NCBI GenBank assembly: GCA_017480245.1
Contig: JAFVBA010000006.1
Location: 1-36,098, forward strand
Origin: Bacteroidales bacterium
GTDB lineage: Bacteria; Bacteroidota; Bacteroidia; Bacteroidales; P3
DNA length: 36,098 nucleotides
Reading direction: 5' to 3'
Below are positions 33,901 through 36,098 of this stretch, in pieces. The first letter of the stretch is position 1, and each line of letters opens with the position of its first letter. The notes under the pieces were generated by a model that was not told where the DNA came from, did no database searches, and was given only the letters and a program-made list of their open reading frames with translations. A program made the translations under genes and the position numbers.

Positions 33901-34016
33901 TTTTTGAAAAACCTATGTATTTTATTTAAAAAACCTATGTTTTTCGTTCAAAATACCATGGTTTTTTGAATAAAATACATAGGTTTTTTGTTGCAAAAAC
34001 ATAGGTTTTTCAAAAA
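33901..34016. repeat. Nested inverted repeat built on CATAGGTTTT
   Basis: TTTTTGAAAAACCTATGT (33901-33918) pairs perfectly over 18 bases with 33999-34016. Inside, 33906-33935 can pair with 33960-33989 at about 28 of 30 positions, around a central CCATGG. The core AAAACCTATG occurs four times, two per strand, with a truncated form in the middle. It lies between the AraC-like gene's stop (34078) and the palindromes before cusA. Possibly a terminator for the regulator gene, or a mobile palindromic element. Confidence 0.8.
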
Positions 34017-34077
34017 TGATTCTTGACTTTAATGCGATAAAACGGTATATTGCGGTGATTTTATGCAGTAATGTTTT

Positions 34078-34644
34078 CTAAATACTATCTAAAAATTTTC
34101 TGTCTTTGGATTTGGATGCCTTGTATTGAGAAGGCGTCATTCCCGTAACTTGTTTGAATTGAGCAGAAAGGTATGCTGCGGACGAATAATTGAGTTTGAA
34201 TGCAATCTCATTCAATGTCAATTCACCGTAAGATAACAATTCTTTTACCTTTTCCGTTTTCTGTGCAATGAAATACTTTTCTATTGTGATATTTTCCTGT
34301 TCGGAAAACATTTTACTCAAAGATGAATAATCCGAATGCAGTTTTGAAACTATGTAATCCGAAAGATTTTGGTTTAAATTATCTTCTTGGTAATGCACGA
34401 ACTCAACTACTGCGTTTTTTATCCGTTCAACCGTCTTTGTTTTTCTGTCATCAAGCAACTCAAAGCCCAAATCCGTCAAACCTTTTGCAATAATATCCTT
34501 TTCTTTGGAGTTTATCTCTTTGTCAATTACGGCTTTGCCCAACTCAACCGACAAAACGTTAAAATTATTTGATTTCAAGAAATTATCAACTGCCGCAACA
34601 CAGCGCGGACATACCATATTCTTTATATATAACGTGTTTTCCAT
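34078..34644 (-). CDS. HMA-AraC fusion transcription regulator
   Basis: 188 residues. The first about 70 form an HMA-like metal-binding domain with MVCPRC (Cys12, Cys15). A linker follows, then an AraC-type DNA-binding domain at about 115-185: LTLNEIAFKLNYSSAAYLSA and FKQVTGMTPSQYKASK. A metal-binding domain fused to a DNA-binding domain suggests direct sensing of Cu(I) or a like ion, and the efflux operon downstream is the obvious target. Same strand, 317-base gap. A -7 box TATTTTTG (plus 34704-34711) lies in front. Confidence 0.88.
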   Translation of the reverse strand: MENTLYIKNMVCPRCVAAVDNFLKSNNFNVLSVELGKAVIDKEINSKEKDIIAKGLTDLGFELLDDRKTKTVERIKNAVVEFVHYQEDNLNQNLSDYIVSKLHSDYSSLSKMFSEQENITIEKYFIAQKTEKVKELLSYGELTLNEIAFKLNYSSAAYLSAQFKQVTGMTPSQYKASKSKDRKFLDSI

Positions 34645-35058
34645 AGTTGTAATTGTTATGCTTTATTTCCTTATTGCCACGCGGGTATGTTGTTATTAAA
34701 TTGCAAAAATACAAAAATTCTTAAAAACGTGATACTTTTAAATATCTGTGTAATAAAAAACTAAAGTAATAGAAAAAACATAGTATTTAATGTAGTGTAT
34801 TTATAATTTCAAAACATTATATTAATATCTATTCTATTAGGTAAATGAAATATAGTTCTGTTTTTATACATGGAAGTTGCTTTATTGTGAAAATTTTGCT
34901 TATTTTTTGATAAAAAAACTGTAAATTGAACTTAAATTATATGAAATTTGGCATATAAATTGATGAAAAGTTTAAAAATTTTACTATTTTTATTTATTTG
35001 AAAAACAAAAGAATAGAAAAATTTTATTAAATTTATTAACATTTTTTTGTAAATTTAT
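34645..35058. other. AT-rich gap without recognised gene
   Basis: Very AT-rich DNA between the AraC-like gene and the rplU promoter. I see only the -7 box of the regulator gene (34704-34711) and poly-A/poly-T runs; no ORF with coding character, no tRNA, no strong hairpin. Confidence 0.6.
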
Positions 35059-35089
35059 TTTGTCGGTATCAAAACTTGTTGTAATTTTG
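35059..35089 (+). promoter_or_regulatory. Consensus promoter of rplU-rpmA
   Basis: TTTG (35059-35062), 19 bases, TAATTTTG (35082-35089), 55 bases before the rplU ATG. Confidence 0.8.
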
Positions 35090-35094
35090 CAATC

Positions 35095-35119
35095 CGTTTC
35101 AGAGATAAATTTTGAGACG
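35095..35119 (+). promoter_or_regulatory. Small hairpin in the rplU leader
   Basis: CGTTTCA (35095-35101) pairs with TGAGACG (35113-35119), seven pairs with one G-U, at the very start of the transcript. Like the rplM leader it opens with a TTTCAGAG motif. May be a short r-protein leader; weak evidence. Confidence 0.35.
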
Positions 35120-35144
35120 ATAATAAATTAAAGATTTTTAAAAA

Positions 35145-35453
35145 ATGTACGCAATAGTAGAAATAGCAGGACAGCAATTCAAGGTTCAAAAAGATCAAAA
35201 GATATTTGTAAACCGTCTTCATCAAGATGAGAATACAGATGTTACTTTTGACACCGTAATGCTCAAAGCAGATGGCGGCAAAATAGAAGTTGGTGCGCCG
35301 AAAATAGCAGGAGCAAGCGTAGAAGCACACATTATCAAACATATTAAAGGTGATAAAGTGTTAGTTTTTCATAAGAAAAGAAGAACTGGGTATCAAAAAA
35401 TGAATGGTTTCCGTCCTTTCTTGACACAAATTCAAATAAAGGACATTAAATAA
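35145..35453 (+). CDS. rplU: 50S ribosomal protein L21 (bL21)
   Basis: 102 residues. MYAIVEIAGQQFKVQKDQKI is the conserved opening; KVLVFHKKRRTGYQKMNGFR is the C-terminal RNA-binding motif. Followed by rpmA after 36 bases, the standard pairing. Confidence 0.97.
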   Translation: MYAIVEIAGQQFKVQKDQKIFVNRLHQDENTDVTFDTVMLKADGGKIEVGAPKIAGASVEAHIIKHIKGDKVLVFHKKRRTGYQKMNGFRPFLTQIQIKDIK

Positions 35454-35489
35454 TAATTTGTTGAACTTAAAATAGAAAGGGATTGAGAT

Positions 35490-35747
35490 ATGGCACATAA
35501 AAAAGGTGTTGGTAGTTCAAGTAACGGACGTGAATCACAGAGTAAAAGACTTGGTGTTAAGATATTCGGCGGTCAAAAATGTATTGCAGGTAATATTATA
35601 GTACGTCAAAGAGGCACTGTTCATAATGCAGGCGAGAATGTCGGAATGGGAAAAGATCATACTTTGTTTGCTTTAAAAGACGGTGTGGTTGAATTCAAGA
35701 GAGGTAAGTTTGATCGTTCTTATGTTTCAGTAAAAACTGAGGCGTAG
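35490..35747 (+). CDS. rpmA: 50S ribosomal protein L27 (bL27)
   Basis: 85 residues. [20 protein letters not shown] is the conserved N-terminus that reaches the peptidyl-transferase centre, with no cleavable extension of the Firmicutes type. [20 protein letters not shown] follows. A 23S rRNA gene comes next on the same strand. Confidence 0.97.
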   Translation: MAHKKGVGSSSNGRESQSKRLGVKIFGGQKCIAGNIIVRQRGTVHNAGENVGMGKDHTLFALKDGVVEFKRGKFDRSYVSVKTEA

Positions 35748-35767
35748 TAAAAAATAAAGATTAAAAT

Positions 35768-35798
35768 TTTGTCAGTTGAGAATATTGCAGTAAGTTTG
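35768..35798 (+). promoter_or_regulatory. Consensus promoter directly before the 23S rRNA gene
   Basis: TTTG (35768-35771), 19 bases, TAAGTTTG (35791-35798). Placed after rpmA and about 220 bases before the start of 23S rRNA, with no other gene between. Confidence 0.75.
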
Positions 35799-36016
35799 CA
35801 AACTCAATTTAAAAAAGATAGTTCTTTCACAAGACAAAATTAAAATAAGCAGACATAAAAAGAGATTTTTATTCTGCGCGCATCTACGGGAAAGGATATT
35901 TGCAATATTAAACCGATCCAAATTAGTCGTGAGATTAAAAAAAGTTGCAAGTATTTAAGTAGATTAAAGATCATTGACAAGAGAGAGACATACAAAAGCG
36001 AGAGCACGAGGAGAGA
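35799..36016 (+). other. Leader between promoter and 23S rRNA
   Basis: Holds no 16S rRNA and no tRNA. The stretch GATCATTGACAAGAGAGAGA just before the rRNA resembles the last part of 16S-23S spacers in Bacteroidota, which usually contain a TTGACA-like block, and purine-rich DNA follows that could form the 23S processing stem with its 3' flank. Confidence 0.5.
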
Positions 36017-36098
36017 GAAGTTAGATAAGAGTACATAGGGGGATGCCTAGTGGCTTTCAGAGGCGAGGAAGGACGTAACAAGTTGCGAAAAGCTGCGG
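36017..36098 (+). rRNA. 23S ribosomal RNA, 5' end
   Basis: From GGGGGATGCC at 36039 the sequence follows the universal 23S start: TCAGAGGCGA, then GAAGGACGT and TTGCGAAAAGCTGCGG, equal to E. coli positions about 23-80. Alignment to E. coli places the mature 5' end near 36017. The gene continues past the window. Confidence 0.95.

Overview
The window reads as chromosomal DNA of a Bacteroidota member, most likely Bacteroidales. The DNA is AT-rich. Five secreted proteins show Bacteroidota traits, and four of them end in a type IX secretion (T9SS) sorting domain of the VYPNPAKD type. Promoters match TTTG-N19-TAnnTTTG, with exact 19-base spacers before rplM, rplU and the 23S rRNA gene. Lipoproteins carry acidic residues straight after the lipobox cysteine. 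I see no phage, transposase, CRISPR array or tRNA gene.

Layout. 1-306: 5' part of a secreted protein gene that runs off the window. 424-1509: a TerC/Alx membrane protein. 1601-3296: a LutA-like CCG-domain Fe-S protein overlapping a YhcC-type radical SAM gene. 3297-3826: non-coding, with a dispersed palindromic repeat and strong hairpins. 3827-12000 (minus strand): a surface-protein locus headed by an ECF sigma factor and a membrane anti-sigma-like protein. They are followed by a lipoprotein and then three modules of the form 230-bp repeat, short lipoprotein or leader gene, T9SS cargo. 12265-13299: rlmN. 13301-15904 (minus): FemAB-like transferase, WbpB-like dehydrogenase and WbpD-like acetyltransferase, i.e. 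part of a diacetamido-uronic-acid sugar pathway. 16085-19140: promoter, leader and the rplM-rpsI-rpsB-tsf translation cluster. 19270-20745: a choice-of-anchor-L T9SS protein. 21111-25313: glycosyltransferase, MntP, RsmA, LicD and a bile-acid/sodium-symporter-family transporter. 25442-25813: a secreted HMA-domain protein. 25948-27620: two unknown genes and a long structured leader, set among two copies of a terminator-plus-promoter repeat. 27621-34644: a CusA/CusB/TolC-type copper/silver efflux operon with an HMA-AraC fusion regulator upstream. 35059-35747: rplU-rpmA. 35768-end: a consensus promoter and the 5' end of a 23S rRNA gene with no 16S gene in front of it.

How parts fit together. The sigma/anti-sigma pair probably controls production of the repeated lipoprotein and T9SS proteins. 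The WbpB/WbpD/FemAB-like group could supply the linker sugar that anchors T9SS cargo to A-type LPS, as described in Porphyromonas. The HMA-AraC protein, two palindromes in front of cusA, the efflux operon and the HMA secreted protein form a metal-resistance region.

The parts I consider least explained are: the thrice-repeated 230-bp element between the surface-protein genes; the 285-nt leader at 27232-27520, whose segments can pair in two mutually exclusive ways; and the 23S rRNA gene that appears to have its own promoter.
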